Made by a program: the position numbers and the translations under genes. A stretch of DNA of 64,000 nt, from positions 434,001 through 498,000 of the forward strand of contig NZ_FQUX01000001.1 of the NCBI RefSeq assembly GCF_900129275.1, given 5' to 3'. The DNA is from Arenibacter palladensis. Its GTDB lineage: Bacteria > Bacteroidota > Bacteroidia > Flavobacteriales > Flavobacteriaceae. Below the pieces are notes generated by a model. That model saw nothing but the letters and a program-made list of their open reading frames with translations, searched no databases and was not told the DNA's origin. Shown in pieces: positions 35,877 through 44,617 of the stretch; the stretch's first letter is position 1; every line of letters starts with the position of its first letter.

Positions 35877-36809
35877 TTAGAACGAATAGTTTAATCCAAA
35901 TAGCCAATAGGTCTGTAGATCATTGTCTATAGAATCGAAAGTAGGCGTGGGGTCGCCCACATCAAGATTATCAATGGCATAGCTTAGGGCTTCCTGTCTG
36001 TTGTTTCTAAGGCCAAATTCGAACCCTAGACCAATACCTTTCCATAAGGTGTATCCAAAAGAGTTGGTCCAGGTCCAGTTGGAATAATCCGCACTCTTAT
36101 AACTTTGAAACATGGACAAATTGGTCTTAAAGTTTACTTTGCCCAATTTCCTGGTATAGTCGGCCACTATTTTGGCACCCAAGGAAGACTCAAAAACGGT
36201 ATCCTCATTGCTAAAAACAAAGTTATAGTTCAAGGGGTGGATAACCACTACCAGATCCGCAATCGGGGTCCAAGTTGCTCCAACCCCAATATCCAAATAG
36301 CCAGGATCATTAAAATTATCTATAATCGTGGTCCTATATTCCCCTAAGGTAGAGATAGCGAATTTATCGCTCAGCTTCTGACCATATAAAGAGGTTATAT
36401 TAAAAACATCAGTAGCCGAACGAAAGCTATCATCGTCAGTATCAATATCCTTGTCATCGATTTTTACCCATCCAAGGTTGATGTTCAATGAATTTCTCCA
36501 GAAATATTTCGGTTGATTAAGATTGGCAAAAGCATTGGCGGTAACACCGATATTCCCTGCACTGGAATTTGGAGTGCCCTTGGAGTACCAATTGTTAAAT
36601 CCGGAAAGACTGGCACCAATGGTACCAAAAGCGCCTTTTTTCCAACCAGGTATGGCATCTATTTTCCCTTGAATGGCGTCTACCCTTTTTTGTATTGCGG
36701 CAATGGAATCCTTTTTACTGGCTTTCTCCGCTTTTAATTCCTCTAGACTTTGGGCCACAGTAATGTTCATAGCCATCATAGTGACAATTGCTAGTACAAT
36801 TTTCTTCAT
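35877..36809 (-). CDS. DUF3078 family outer-membrane-type protein
   Basis: 310 residues from the ATG at 36809 (MKKIVLAIVTMMAMNITVAQ, a signal peptide); the longer frame to 36860 only adds non-signal residues. Next is a short coiled-coil-like stretch (KASKKDSIAAIQKRVDAIQG) and then repeated beta strands with aromatic ends (FWRNSLNINLGWVKID, WTWTNSFGYTLWKGIGL, ending in LFGLNYSF), which looks like an outer-membrane beta barrel. Matches DUF3078 in Bacteroidetes. Role unknown. Confidence 0.82.
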   Translation of the reverse strand: MKKIVLAIVTMMAMNITVAQSLEELKAEKASKKDSIAAIQKRVDAIQGKIDAIPGWKKGAFGTIGASLSGFNNWYSKGTPNSSAGNIGVTANAFANLNQPKYFWRNSLNINLGWVKIDDKDIDTDDDSFRSATDVFNITSLYGQKLSDKFAISTLGEYRTTIIDNFNDPGYLDIGVGATWTPIADLVVVIHPLNYNFVFSNEDTVFESSLGAKIVADYTRKLGKVNFKTNLSMFQSYKSADYSNWTWTNSFGYTLWKGIGLGFEFGLRNNRQEALSYAIDNLDVGDPTPTFDSIDNDLQTYWLFGLNYSF

Positions 36810-36882
36810 TATAGTTAGTGTTTTATTTATTAAGCAGCAAAAATAAGGAATACAGGCCAAAATTTCGAGTTGATATGGCCTA

Positions 36883-37386
36883 TTATTTTACCTTGAACAG
36901 GGGTACAGAAGAACAGGCTTCCCCGTACATTACACTTTTTGCTACGGCTTGAATCTTGGTTGTTGCCCACAAATATGCATTGGCCGGAACAGGTTTGTTG
37001 GAACAACCTTTTATAATGACGGGTTTGTCCGAAAATTCGGATACATCCAAATTTTCTATGATGGATTGATAGATTGAGGATTCCAGCATTTCCAAATCCC
37101 CTATGATAATTTTCTTCGCGTATGGCTGTAATTTAGTGGAAATTAGCATATACGCCCAACCAGGTACAATGGCATCCGTAGAACAGTTTAAGGCCACAAA
37201 ACAATCTTTGTATTGACTCCAATCACAATTCTCCAATTGTGCCCTAAAATCCTTTTCCCTGAGAATTAGACCTTCAAACAACCAATCCTTAATATCCAGA
37301 ACCACCCTGTGTCCCTTGGGATAATAATCCTCAAGATTAAAGGTTACCAATTTACTTTGGGAGACACGATTTATAATTTCAGACAT
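36883..37386 (-). CDS. DUF2480 family protein
   Basis: 167-residue cytosolic protein. LVTFNLEDYYPKGHRVVLD at the start and VIIKGCSNKPVPANAYLWAT near the end fit DUF2480, which is found next to suf genes throughout the Bacteroidetes. The conserved GCSNKPVP with a cysteine suggests a metal or cluster role, but this is inference. It follows the SufT-like gene on the same strand, 95 bp away. Confidence 0.82.
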   Translation of the reverse strand: MSEIINRVSQSKLVTFNLEDYYPKGHRVVLDIKDWLFEGLILREKDFRAQLENCDWSQYKDCFVALNCSTDAIVPGWAYMLISTKLQPYAKKIIIGDLEMLESSIYQSIIENLDVSEFSDKPVIIKGCSNKPVPANAYLWATTKIQAVAKSVMYGEACSSVPLFKVK

Positions 37387-37481
37387 AAATTTTCAGTTTT
37401 CCAATAATGGATTAATTCCAGCGAGTCCGACAGGTTTCTTAATAATATTTCAGCAATCCCATTAAAAATCGGAAGCCTTAA

Positions 37482-37814
37482 CTATAGCATTCCCAATTCC
37501 AATTTGGCTTCCTCACTCATTAATTCCTGTGTCCAAGGTGGGTCAAAAGTTATTTCCACCTCAACATCTTTTAGTTCGTCTATAGACTTAACCTTTTCTT
37601 CCACTTCCATTGGCAACGATTCCGCAACCGGACAATTGGGTGAAGTCAAGGTCATTAGGATCTTTACTTCATTGTCCTCATTGACGAAAACATCATAAAT
37701 CAAACCCAATTCATAAATATCCACAGGTATTTCGGGGTCGTAAATTGTTTTTAGTACCCTTACTATTTTTTCGCCCAATTCCTGGGTGTCTATAGTTTCT
37801 AATTCTTCGCTCAT
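37482..37814 (-). CDS. SufT-like Fe-S assembly factor (DUF59/MIP18 family)
   Basis: A 110-residue MIP18/DUF59 protein: LKTIYDPEIPVDIYELGLIY, then VKILMTLTSPNCPVAESLPM with the conserved Cys, and VEITFDPPWTQELMSE. Proteins of this family help insert or hand over Fe-S clusters. It lies between sufE and DUF2480 in the suf operon, which supports this role. Confidence 0.88.
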   Translation of the reverse strand: MSEELETIDTQELGEKIVRVLKTIYDPEIPVDIYELGLIYDVFVNEDNEVKILMTLTSPNCPVAESLPMEVEEKVKSIDELKDVEVEITFDPPWTQELMSEEAKLELGML

Positions 37815-37875
37815 TATTTTAAATCTTTATGGTTAGCACAAAGGCTTTATCCAATAATTTCCCAAGTATAGGGAA

Positions 37876-38298
37876 TTAATTTAATTGTGTTTGGTATGCT
37901 ACGGCATACAACTTTAATTGTTTTATCATACTTACCAGACCGTTGGCCCTAGTTGGGGATAGATGTTCCTTTAGGCCAATTTCATCAATAAAACTGGTAT
38001 CTGCATCAATGATATCCTTAGGCTTTTGATTGCTAAAGGCCCTGATCAAAATAGCAATGATTCCTTTGGTGATGATGGCATCACTATCGGCGGTAAAAAC
38101 CAACTTATCGCCTTCCAATTCAGCATGTACCCAAACCTTGCTCTGACAACCCTTGATTATATTATCCTCTGTCTTATATTCCTCCTTGATCATCGGAAGG
38201 GATTTTCCAAGCTCTATCATATATTCATAGCGCTGCATCCAATCCTCGAACATAGAAAACTCATCTACAATTTCTTCCTGTATTTCCTTTATACTCAT
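37876..38298 (-). CDS. sufE: SufE sulfur acceptor
   Basis: 140-residue SufE: accepts persulfide from SufS and stimulates its activity. The acceptor Cys51 is in IIKGCQSKVWVHAEL, followed by the conserved DAIITKGIIAILI. Normal length. It is 106 bp downstream of sufS on the minus strand. Confidence 0.94.
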   Translation of the reverse strand: MSIKEIQEEIVDEFSMFEDWMQRYEYMIELGKSLPMIKEEYKTEDNIIKGCQSKVWVHAELEGDKLVFTADSDAIITKGIIAILIRAFSNQKPKDIIDADTSFIDEIGLKEHLSPTRANGLVSMIKQLKLYAVAYQTQLN

Positions 38299-38404
38299 AT
38301 CTAAATTTTGTGCCCATTGTAAAATGGTAACAATTCACAACAAAAGTACAACAAGTAATTTTGCTTATCAACAATTTAAAAGATTGAAAACGAACCTAAT
38401 GAAG

Positions 38405-39631
38405 TTAAGAAAGCATTGTCTTTGCCCTCCTTACGCTGGCCACCAATATATCCACTTCTTCCTTAGTGTTATAAAAACTAAAACTCGCCCTTACCGTACC
38501 AGGTATTTTATAAAAATCCATGATAGGCTGTGCACAGTGATGCCCCGTCCTTACGGCTACCCCCAACTTATCCAATATACTTCCAATATCATAAGGGTGC
38601 AGCCCTTCTATATTAAAAGATATAACGGCAGTCTTCTCCTTTAAATCCCCGTAAATTTTTAATCCGTCTATTGCCAAAAGTTCTTTGGTAGCATATTCCA
38701 ATAGCTCGTGCTCATATTGGGCAATGGCATCAAATCCGATGGCATTCATATAATCCAAGGCCGCTCCAAAGGCAATACCACCACAAATATTGGGAGTCCC
38801 TGCCTCAAACTTATGGGGAAGATCGGCATAGGTAGTTTTTTCAAAAGTTACTTCCGCAATCATTTCGCCCCCGCCTTGATACGGTGGTAATTTATTTAAC
38901 CATTCCTCTTTTCCATAAAGCATTCCCACTCCAGTGGGACCACACATTTTATGGGCGGAAACCACATAAAAATCCACATCCAATTTTTGTACATCTGCCT
39001 TTATGTGAGGAGCTGCCTGAGCACCGTCTATCAAGACCGCAGCGCCCACCTTATGGGCGGCCTCTATAATTTCTTCTATAGGATTAATGGTTCCCAAGGC
39101 GTTGGAAACATGATTACAAAAAACCAATTTGGTCCGCTGGGATAGTAATTTATGGTATTCCGCCATAATCAATTTACCATCCAAACCCATTGGAATCACT
39201 TTTAAAACAGCCCCGGTACGTTCACAGAGCATTTGCCAAGGCACAATATTGGAATGGTGTTCCAAGGCAGAAACAATAATCTCATCCCCTTTTTTTAAAA
39301 AAGAGGCAAAACCATTGGCCACCAAATTTATACCATGGGTCGTTCCTGAAGTAAAAATAATTTCTTGAGGCTTGGCAGCATTAAAATGCTTCTGTATTTT
39401 TTGCCTAGCCTGTTCGTAAATGTCCGTTGCCTCTTGTGAAAGGGTATGTACCCCTCTGTGGATATTTGCATTGTACCTGCTGTAATAATCCACAATAGTA
39501 TCTATTACCTTTTGCGGTGTCTGGGACGTTGCGGCATTATCCAAATACACCAAGGGATACCCATTGACTTTTCTATTTAGTATTGGAAAGTCTTTTCGTA
39601 TACTTAATATATCTAGAACAGTTTGTATCAT
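38405..39631 (-). CDS. sufS: Cysteine desulfurase SufS
   Basis: 408-residue group II PLP-dependent cysteine desulfurase. The PLP lysine is Lys228 in VSAHKMCGPTGVGMLYG and the catalytic Cys366 is in VRTGHHCAQPIMD. It releases sulfur from cysteine for the SufBCD scaffold. It starts 40 bp after sufD. Confidence 0.96.
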   Translation of the reverse strand: MIQTVLDILSIRKDFPILNRKVNGYPLVYLDNAATSQTPQKVIDTIVDYYSRYNANIHRGVHTLSQEATDIYEQARQKIQKHFNAAKPQEIIFTSGTTHGINLVANGFASFLKKGDEIIVSALEHHSNIVPWQMLCERTGAVLKVIPMGLDGKLIMAEYHKLLSQRTKLVFCNHVSNALGTINPIEEIIEAAHKVGAAVLIDGAQAAPHIKADVQKLDVDFYVVSAHKMCGPTGVGMLYGKEEWLNKLPPYQGGGEMIAEVTFEKTTYADLPHKFEAGTPNICGGIAFGAALDYMNAIGFDAIAQYEHELLEYATKELLAIDGLKIYGDLKEKTAVISFNIEGLHPYDIGSILDKLGVAVRTGHHCAQPIMDFYKIPGTVRASFSFYNTKEEVDILVASVRRAKTMLS

Positions 39632-39671
39632 GATAAAAATTCAATGATGGGAATAGAATTGAACACGGATT

Positions 39672-40988
39672 TTATAGGTCGAATCCTAAACGAACCCCCA
39701 ATTTATTGGCAATAAGCTTATTGATCCTCACTTTTAGTTCCGGGATCCGTACACTTTCCAAAACGTTGTTAGCAAAAGCATACATCAACAATGCCCTCGC
39801 TTCCTTTTTTGGAATCCCTCGCGATTGAAGGTAAAATAAGGCCTCCTCATCCAATTGTCCTATGGTACAGCCATGGGAACATTTTACATCATCTGCAAAA
39901 ATCTCCAACTGTGGTTTTGTGTTGATCGTAGCCTTATCACTAACCAAAATATTATTGTTCTGCTGAAATGCATTGGTCTTTTGGGCAATCTTGTCCACAA
40001 TAATCTTCCCGTTGAAAACACCAGTGGCATTTTCCCCGTAAATGCCCTTATAATCTTGGTGGCTTTCACAGTTGGGTTGTATATGGTGCACCAAAGTATG
40101 GTGATCCACATGCTGCTTTTCCTCTATAATAGTAACCCCCTTCATGGTAGAATCTATACGTTCCCCATTTTGGTAGAAATTGAGATTGTTACGGGTTAAT
40201 TTACCACCAAAAGAAAAGGTATGAACCTTTACAACACTTCCGTCCTTCTGATCTATATAAGTATTGTCTATCAAGGAGGCAGTTGTTAAATCGTTCTGCA
40301 CCTTATAATAATCTACATTGGCATTCTTGGCCGCAAAAATCTCGGTTACCGAGTTGGTAAACACCTCATTGGCCGTAAGGCTCTGATGGCGTTCTATAAT
40401 CTGCATCTCTGCATTTTCCTCCGCGATGATCAAATTTCTAGGCTGTAATAATAGCGCTGCTTCATTACCAGTGGAAAAATGAACAATTTCTATCGGTTTT
40501 TTCGGAATCTTATTTTTGGGAATATAAATATAGGCTCCCTCTTTGCTGAATGCAGTATTTAATGAGGTCATGGAATCAACCTTCGATGCTATTTTGTTGA
40601 AATAAACATCTATTATCTGCTTGTACATAGGTTTGTTCAAGGCAGAGCTCATTAAACACACATCTACACCATCATGCGTAGTCTCGGACAGAAAGGAACT
40701 ATATACCCCGTCCACAAAAACAATCTTGAAGGTGTCTATTTCATGAAGAAAATATTTTTTTACATCCCTATATTCCAACATGCTCTCCTTTTTCGGAAAG
40801 ATGCTGAAATCTATTTTCTGTAGTGTATTTAAGGAAGTATATTTCCAGGCCTCCTCCTTTTTAGTGGGAAATCCCTTTGTCTCAAAATTCTTTATGGCTT
40901 CCGATCGTATATCGTGTACCGGATGATCTACATCCACACTATTTTCAAAAGCCAAGAATGAGGAAACTAATTTTTCTTTTAAATCCAT
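39672..40988 (-). CDS. sufD: SufD scaffold protein
   Basis: A 438-residue SufD from the ATG at 40988 (MDLKEKLVSSFLAF); an upstream TTG at 41009 is less likely. SufD contributes to the SufBC2D complex that assembles Fe-S clusters. Signatures: KEEAWKYTSL near residue 40, DVKCSHGCTIGQLDEEALFY and LQSRGIPKKEARALLMYAF at the C-terminus. It is separated from sufC by the inserted four-helix-bundle gene. Confidence 0.95.
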   Translation of the reverse strand: MDLKEKLVSSFLAFENSVDVDHPVHDIRSEAIKNFETKGFPTKKEEAWKYTSLNTLQKIDFSIFPKKESMLEYRDVKKYFLHEIDTFKIVFVDGVYSSFLSETTHDGVDVCLMSSALNKPMYKQIIDVYFNKIASKVDSMTSLNTAFSKEGAYIYIPKNKIPKKPIEIVHFSTGNEAALLLQPRNLIIAEENAEMQIIERHQSLTANEVFTNSVTEIFAAKNANVDYYKVQNDLTTASLIDNTYIDQKDGSVVKVHTFSFGGKLTRNNLNFYQNGERIDSTMKGVTIIEEKQHVDHHTLVHHIQPNCESHQDYKGIYGENATGVFNGKIIVDKIAQKTNAFQQNNNILVSDKATINTKPQLEIFADDVKCSHGCTIGQLDEEALFYLQSRGIPKKEARALLMYAFANNVLESVRIPELKVRINKLIANKLGVRLGFDL

Positions 40989-41021
40989 TTTATGTTTCTT
41001 GTTTAGCAAACTGACGTTTGC

Positions 41022-41463
41022 AGTTTCAAGTTTCTATTGTTCAAAGTTATTTGAACTTTATGCCCTTAAAGTCCTTTTTATTTAAGTAAGTAATAAAATT
41101 TGCAATCCGCCTGCTTAATTTTTCATATTCCACAGTCAGTCTAATCATCTCTTTCTCTGAAATATAACCAGAATCATAAACTCTATAAATTTGCGATCTA
41201 GTTTCTCCTGCCGATCCTTTAGCCACCGAAAGAAATTGTCTAAATTCCAAATTTCCATCTCTTTCAAAGCCTTCAGCTATATTATCCATTACAGATCCAG
41301 ATGAGCCCTTAATTTGGTCTCTTAGTTTATAATCTCCCTTTAGCTCGGTTACATTTACAATTTGAATAATTTCACAGCTTAAACTTTTTGCTTCTTTCCA
41401 TATATCCAAATCTTCAAACCTCACTATAGTGGCCATAACCAGAAACTAATTAAACCTGAAACT
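41022..41463. repeat. Imperfect inverted repeat flanking the four-helix-bundle gene
   Basis: AGTTTCAAGTTT (41022-41033) on one side and AAACCTGAAACT (41452-41463) on the other form a 12-bp inverted repeat with one mismatch. A further weaker pair, AAGTTTCT (41029-41036 region) and AGAAACTA (41441-41448), lies inside. The right arm reaches into the sufC stop codon. These repeats bracket the inserted gene and could form a long stem in the suf transcript. Confidence 0.5.
41047..41436 (-). CDS. Four-helix-bundle (S23/IVS) protein
   Basis: A 129-residue helical protein of the four-helix-bundle (S23 ribosomal protein, IVS-encoded) family. Diagnostic parts: FEDLDIWKEAKSL at the start, LRDQIKGSSGSVMDNIAEGF in the middle and FRQFLSVAKGSAGETRSQIY after it. 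Genes of this family are best known from intervening sequences in 23S rRNA. Here it splits sufC and sufD, which are normally adjacent, so it is an insertion. Its DNA is lower in GC than the suf genes around it. Function not known. Confidence 0.9.
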   Translation of the reverse strand: MATIVRFEDLDIWKEAKSLSCEIIQIVNVTELKGDYKLRDQIKGSSGSVMDNIAEGFERDGNLEFRQFLSVAKGSAGETRSQIYRVYDSGYISEKEMIRLTVEYEKLSRRIANFITYLNKKDFKGIKFK

Positions 41464-42214
41464 ATATCACAGTTTCCTGTTTCAACCAATCGTACCCTTT
41501 TTCTTCCAATTCCAAAGCAAGGTCCTTGTTGCCCGATTTTACGATCTTTCCATTGTGCAATACATGTACAAAATCGGGTACAATATATTCCAATAAACGC
41601 TGGTAGTGGGTAATAACTATGACAGCGTTATCCTTGCTCTTTAATTTATTTACCCCATTGGCCACGATACGTAAGGCATCAATATCCAAACCGGAATCCG
41701 TTTCATCCAAAATAGCCAATTTGGGTTCCAACATGGCCATTTGAAAAATCTCGTTACGCTTTTTCTCTCCTCCTGAAAAGCCTTCGTTTAAAGACCGCGA
41801 CAAAAACTTTCTATCAATTTCCAACAATTCCGATTTCTCACGAATTAATTTCAACATATCCTTGGCTGGCATATCTTCCAATCCCTTGGCCTTTCTTGAC
41901 TCATTGATAGCGGTTTTCATGAAATTGGTGACAGAAACACCTGGTATTTCAACAGGATACTGAAAGGATAGAAATACTCCCTTATGTGCCCTGTCTTCTG
42001 GTGATGTGTCTTCCAGATTTTCTCCCTCCAAAAACACCTCTCCTTCGGTAACCTCAAATTCTTCCTTCCCGGCAATTACGGCTGCCAAGGTACTTTTCCC
42101 TGAACCGTTCGGTCCCATAATGGCATGTACTTCCCCTGCATTAACCGTTAGGTTTATTCCCTTTAATATCTCCTTATCCTCTACTCTAGCGTGTAAGTTG
42201 TTAATTTTCAGCAT
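41462..42214 (-). CDS. sufC: SufC ATPase
   Basis: 250-residue ABC-type ATPase of the SufBC2D scaffold. Walker A is MGPNGSGKSTL, the ABC signature is LNEGFSGGEKKRNEI, and Walker B is PKLAILDETDSGLDID. The stop codon overlaps the right arm of the repeat around the inserted gene, and the intervening gene starts 25 bases downstream. Confidence 0.96.
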   Translation of the reverse strand: MLKINNLHARVEDKEILKGINLTVNAGEVHAIMGPNGSGKSTLAAVIAGKEEFEVTEGEVFLEGENLEDTSPEDRAHKGVFLSFQYPVEIPGVSVTNFMKTAINESRKAKGLEDMPAKDMLKLIREKSELLEIDRKFLSRSLNEGFSGGEKKRNEIFQMAMLEPKLAILDETDSGLDIDALRIVANGVNKLKSKDNAVIVITHYQRLLEYIVPDFVHVLHNGKIVKSGNKDLALELEEKGYDWLKQETVI

Positions 42215-42347
42215 TGTTCTTAATTCTAATTATTTAAAATAATTGGGCGCCTTCGGCATTTTATTATAATCTTCTTTTTTATGTGTAAAGAAATAGTAGT
42301 GTTCTCCCTATGTCTAAAGATCCCACTTATCTATTAAGGGATTTCTG

Positions 42348-43793
42348 TTATCCTACAGAACCCTCTAAACTTATTTCCAATAGTTTCTGGGCTTCCACCG
42401 CAAATTCCATTGGTAATTTATTGAGTACTTCCTTACTAAATCCGTTTACGATCAAGGCAATAGCCTTTTCCGTATCTATTCCCCGCTGATTGCAATAGAA
42501 TATCTGATCCTCCCCTATTTTACTGGTTGTGGCCTCATGTTCTATTTGTGCGGACTTGTTCTTTACTTCTATATATGGGAATGTATGTGCCCCACATTCG
42601 TTACCCATAAGCAAGGAATCACATTGGGAAAAGTTCCGGGCATTATCCGCCCTACTGTTCACCTGTACCAATCCACGGTAACTGTTTTGTGACTTCCCGG
42701 CCGAGATTCCCTTGGAAATAATAGTACTCTTGGTATTCTTTCCTAGGTGGATCATTTTGGTACCGGTATCCGCCTGTTGATAATTATTGGTTACGGCTAT
42801 GGAATAGAATTCCCCAATAGAATTGTCCCCTTTAAGTATACATGATGGATATTTCCAAGTAACTGCAGAACCGGTTTCGACCTGTGTCCAAGATATTTTT
42901 GCATTCTTTTCGCACAATCCCCTTTTGGTTACAAAATTGTAAACACCACCTTGCCCTTCTTTATTTCCCGGGAACCAGTTTTGCACTGTAGAATATTTAA
43001 TTTCGGCATCGTCCAATGCGATCAATTCTACCACTGCGGCATGCAATTGATTTTCATCTCGCGAAGGGGCGGTACAGCCTTCCAAATAACTTACATAACT
43101 GCCTTCATCGGCAATTACGAGGGTTCTTTCGAACTGACCTGTTCCAGCCTGATTGATTCTAAAATAAGTGGAAAGTTCCATAGGGCAACGAACGCCTTTT
43201 GGAATATAGCAGAAAGACCCATCGGAAAAAACTGCCGAGTTCAAAGCTGCATAAAAATTGTCCTTTTGTGGAACTACGGAACCTATATATTTTTTGACCA
43301 GTTCAGGGTGCTCCTTAATGGCCTCAGAAATGGAACAAAATATAATTCCCTTTTCGGCAAGCGTCTTTTTAAAGGTGGTGGCAACCGATACCGAATCCAT
43401 TACGATATCTACGGCCACCCCGGCCAACTTCTTCTGTTCGTCCAAAGAAATACCCAATTTTTTGAAGGTGTCCAGCAATTCCGGATCTACTTCGTCCAAA
43501 CTATCGTACTTCGGTTTCTTATTTGGTGCGGAATAATAGGAAATGGCCTGAAAATCAGGCTTCTTATATTTAACATTTGCCCATTCGGGCTCTACCATTT
43601 CCTTCCAGATTTTAAAGGATTCCAATCGCCATAAGGTCATCCATTCGGGTTCTTCCTTCTTTTTGGAAATAGCTATTACTATTTCCTCGTTTAGACCATT
43701 GGGAAAGGTATCCGATTCTATATCCGTGTAGAAACCATATTCATACTCTTTGGTCTCCAGTTCTTTCTTTAATTCTTCCTCTGTATATGCCAT
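42348..43793 (-). CDS. sufB: SufB scaffold protein
   Basis: 481-residue SufB, the main scaffold on which clusters are built. Contains [40 protein letters not shown] and [20 protein letters not shown], all family landmarks, and the C-terminal [16 protein letters not shown]. 133 bp upstream of sufC and about 100 bp downstream of the A-type carrier. Confidence 0.97.
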   Translation of the reverse strand: MAYTEEELKKELETKEYEYGFYTDIESDTFPNGLNEEIVIAISKKKEEPEWMTLWRLESFKIWKEMVEPEWANVKYKKPDFQAISYYSAPNKKPKYDSLDEVDPELLDTFKKLGISLDEQKKLAGVAVDIVMDSVSVATTFKKTLAEKGIIFCSISEAIKEHPELVKKYIGSVVPQKDNFYAALNSAVFSDGSFCYIPKGVRCPMELSTYFRINQAGTGQFERTLVIADEGSYVSYLEGCTAPSRDENQLHAAVVELIALDDAEIKYSTVQNWFPGNKEGQGGVYNFVTKRGLCEKNAKISWTQVETGSAVTWKYPSCILKGDNSIGEFYSIAVTNNYQQADTGTKMIHLGKNTKSTIISKGISAGKSQNSYRGLVQVNSRADNARNFSQCDSLLMGNECGAHTFPYIEVKNKSAQIEHEATTSKIGEDQIFYCNQRGIDTEKAIALIVNGFSKEVLNKLPMEFAVEAQKLLEISLEGSVG

Positions 43794-43892
43794 TCTTCCT
43801 AATTTAACAATTGTTCAATGTAACAATTGGTTAATTACTTATCATCTCTAATGTACACATGGGTACATTTAAACTTTTACATCATTGTTACA

Positions 43893-44222
43893 TTAAAGAG
43901 AGAAACTCTCTCCACATCCGCAAGTTCTTTGGGCATTGGGATTATTAAATACAAACCCTTTGCCATTAAGTCCCCCGGAATATTCCAGCACGGTACCAAC
44001 TAGATAAAGAAAACTCTTTTTATCCACTACAATACGCACTGCATTATCCTCAAAAATTTTATCGGTTTCCGTGGTCTTATTATCAAAATTAAGCTCATAG
44101 GACAATCCACTGCAACCTCCGCTTTTAACACCTACCCGCACGTAATCCTTGCTGGCATCAAAGCCTCCTTCGGCCATTAGGGCCATAACCCTCTGCTTAG
44201 CTGTTTCAGATACTTTAATCAT
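43893..44222 (-). CDS. A-type Fe-S carrier (SufA/IscA family)
   Basis: 109-residue carrier. The three conserved cysteines are Cys37 (SGGCSGLSYEL), Cys101 and Cys103 (RTCGCGESF). Takes clusters from the SufBCD scaffold to target proteins. First gene of the suf operon on the minus strand, with a -7 box 30-37 bases before its start. Confidence 0.93.
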   Translation of the reverse strand: MIKVSETAKQRVMALMAEGGFDASKDYVRVGVKSGGCSGLSYELNFDNKTTETDKIFEDNAVRIVVDKKSFLYLVGTVLEYSGGLNGKGFVFNNPNAQRTCGCGESFSL

Positions 44223-44251
44223 TCTTAATTGGATTTAATCTAAATAGTTTA

Positions 44252-44259
44252 CAAATATA
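44252..44259 (-). promoter_or_regulatory. Predicted -7 box of the suf operon
   Basis: Reads TATATTTG on the minus strand (TAnnTTTG), 30 bases ahead of the sufA-like ATG at 44222. No matching -33 was found. Confidence 0.4.
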
Positions 44260-44617
44260 GTACATAAGTAGGGTTTTACCATATTTCCTAACATTAATAT
44301 AACGAATAGCCAAATCAAAATTTCTTATGGCTGAAAGGATAAATAGAGGAGACCTTTTAATCCAGGTAGATCGTTCTGGGCAACATGGCCGGGGTTTTTA
44401 TTGGAAACTATGGTCCAGAACCCTTTAGCATGGCCCATATTCAATGGTTTCCAAAAGTAAAAATGAGCAATTGCATCCCTTAAGGAAAGCATTTATATTC
44501 TACTAAAAATAGATTCATTGAACACCGGTAAAAACCCATTGACCGGATCCTATAAAGACAAACCCAGATTGCCCCTTCTACAGGCACCAAATCCCTAGGC
44601 TCCATAGCCCCTACAAT
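44260..44617. other. Intergenic region, no gene supported
   Basis: Between the suf operon promoter and the end of the large cytochrome gene. A 33-codon frame at 44327-44428 (MAERINRGDLLIQVD start) is too short to be trusted. No terminator was recognised for the gene that ends at 44618. Confidence 0.35.

Noticed and set aside
44327-44428. 33-codon frame beginning MAERINRG
   Set aside because: Too short, no ribosome binding site or terminator and no context; kept only as part of the intergenic description.
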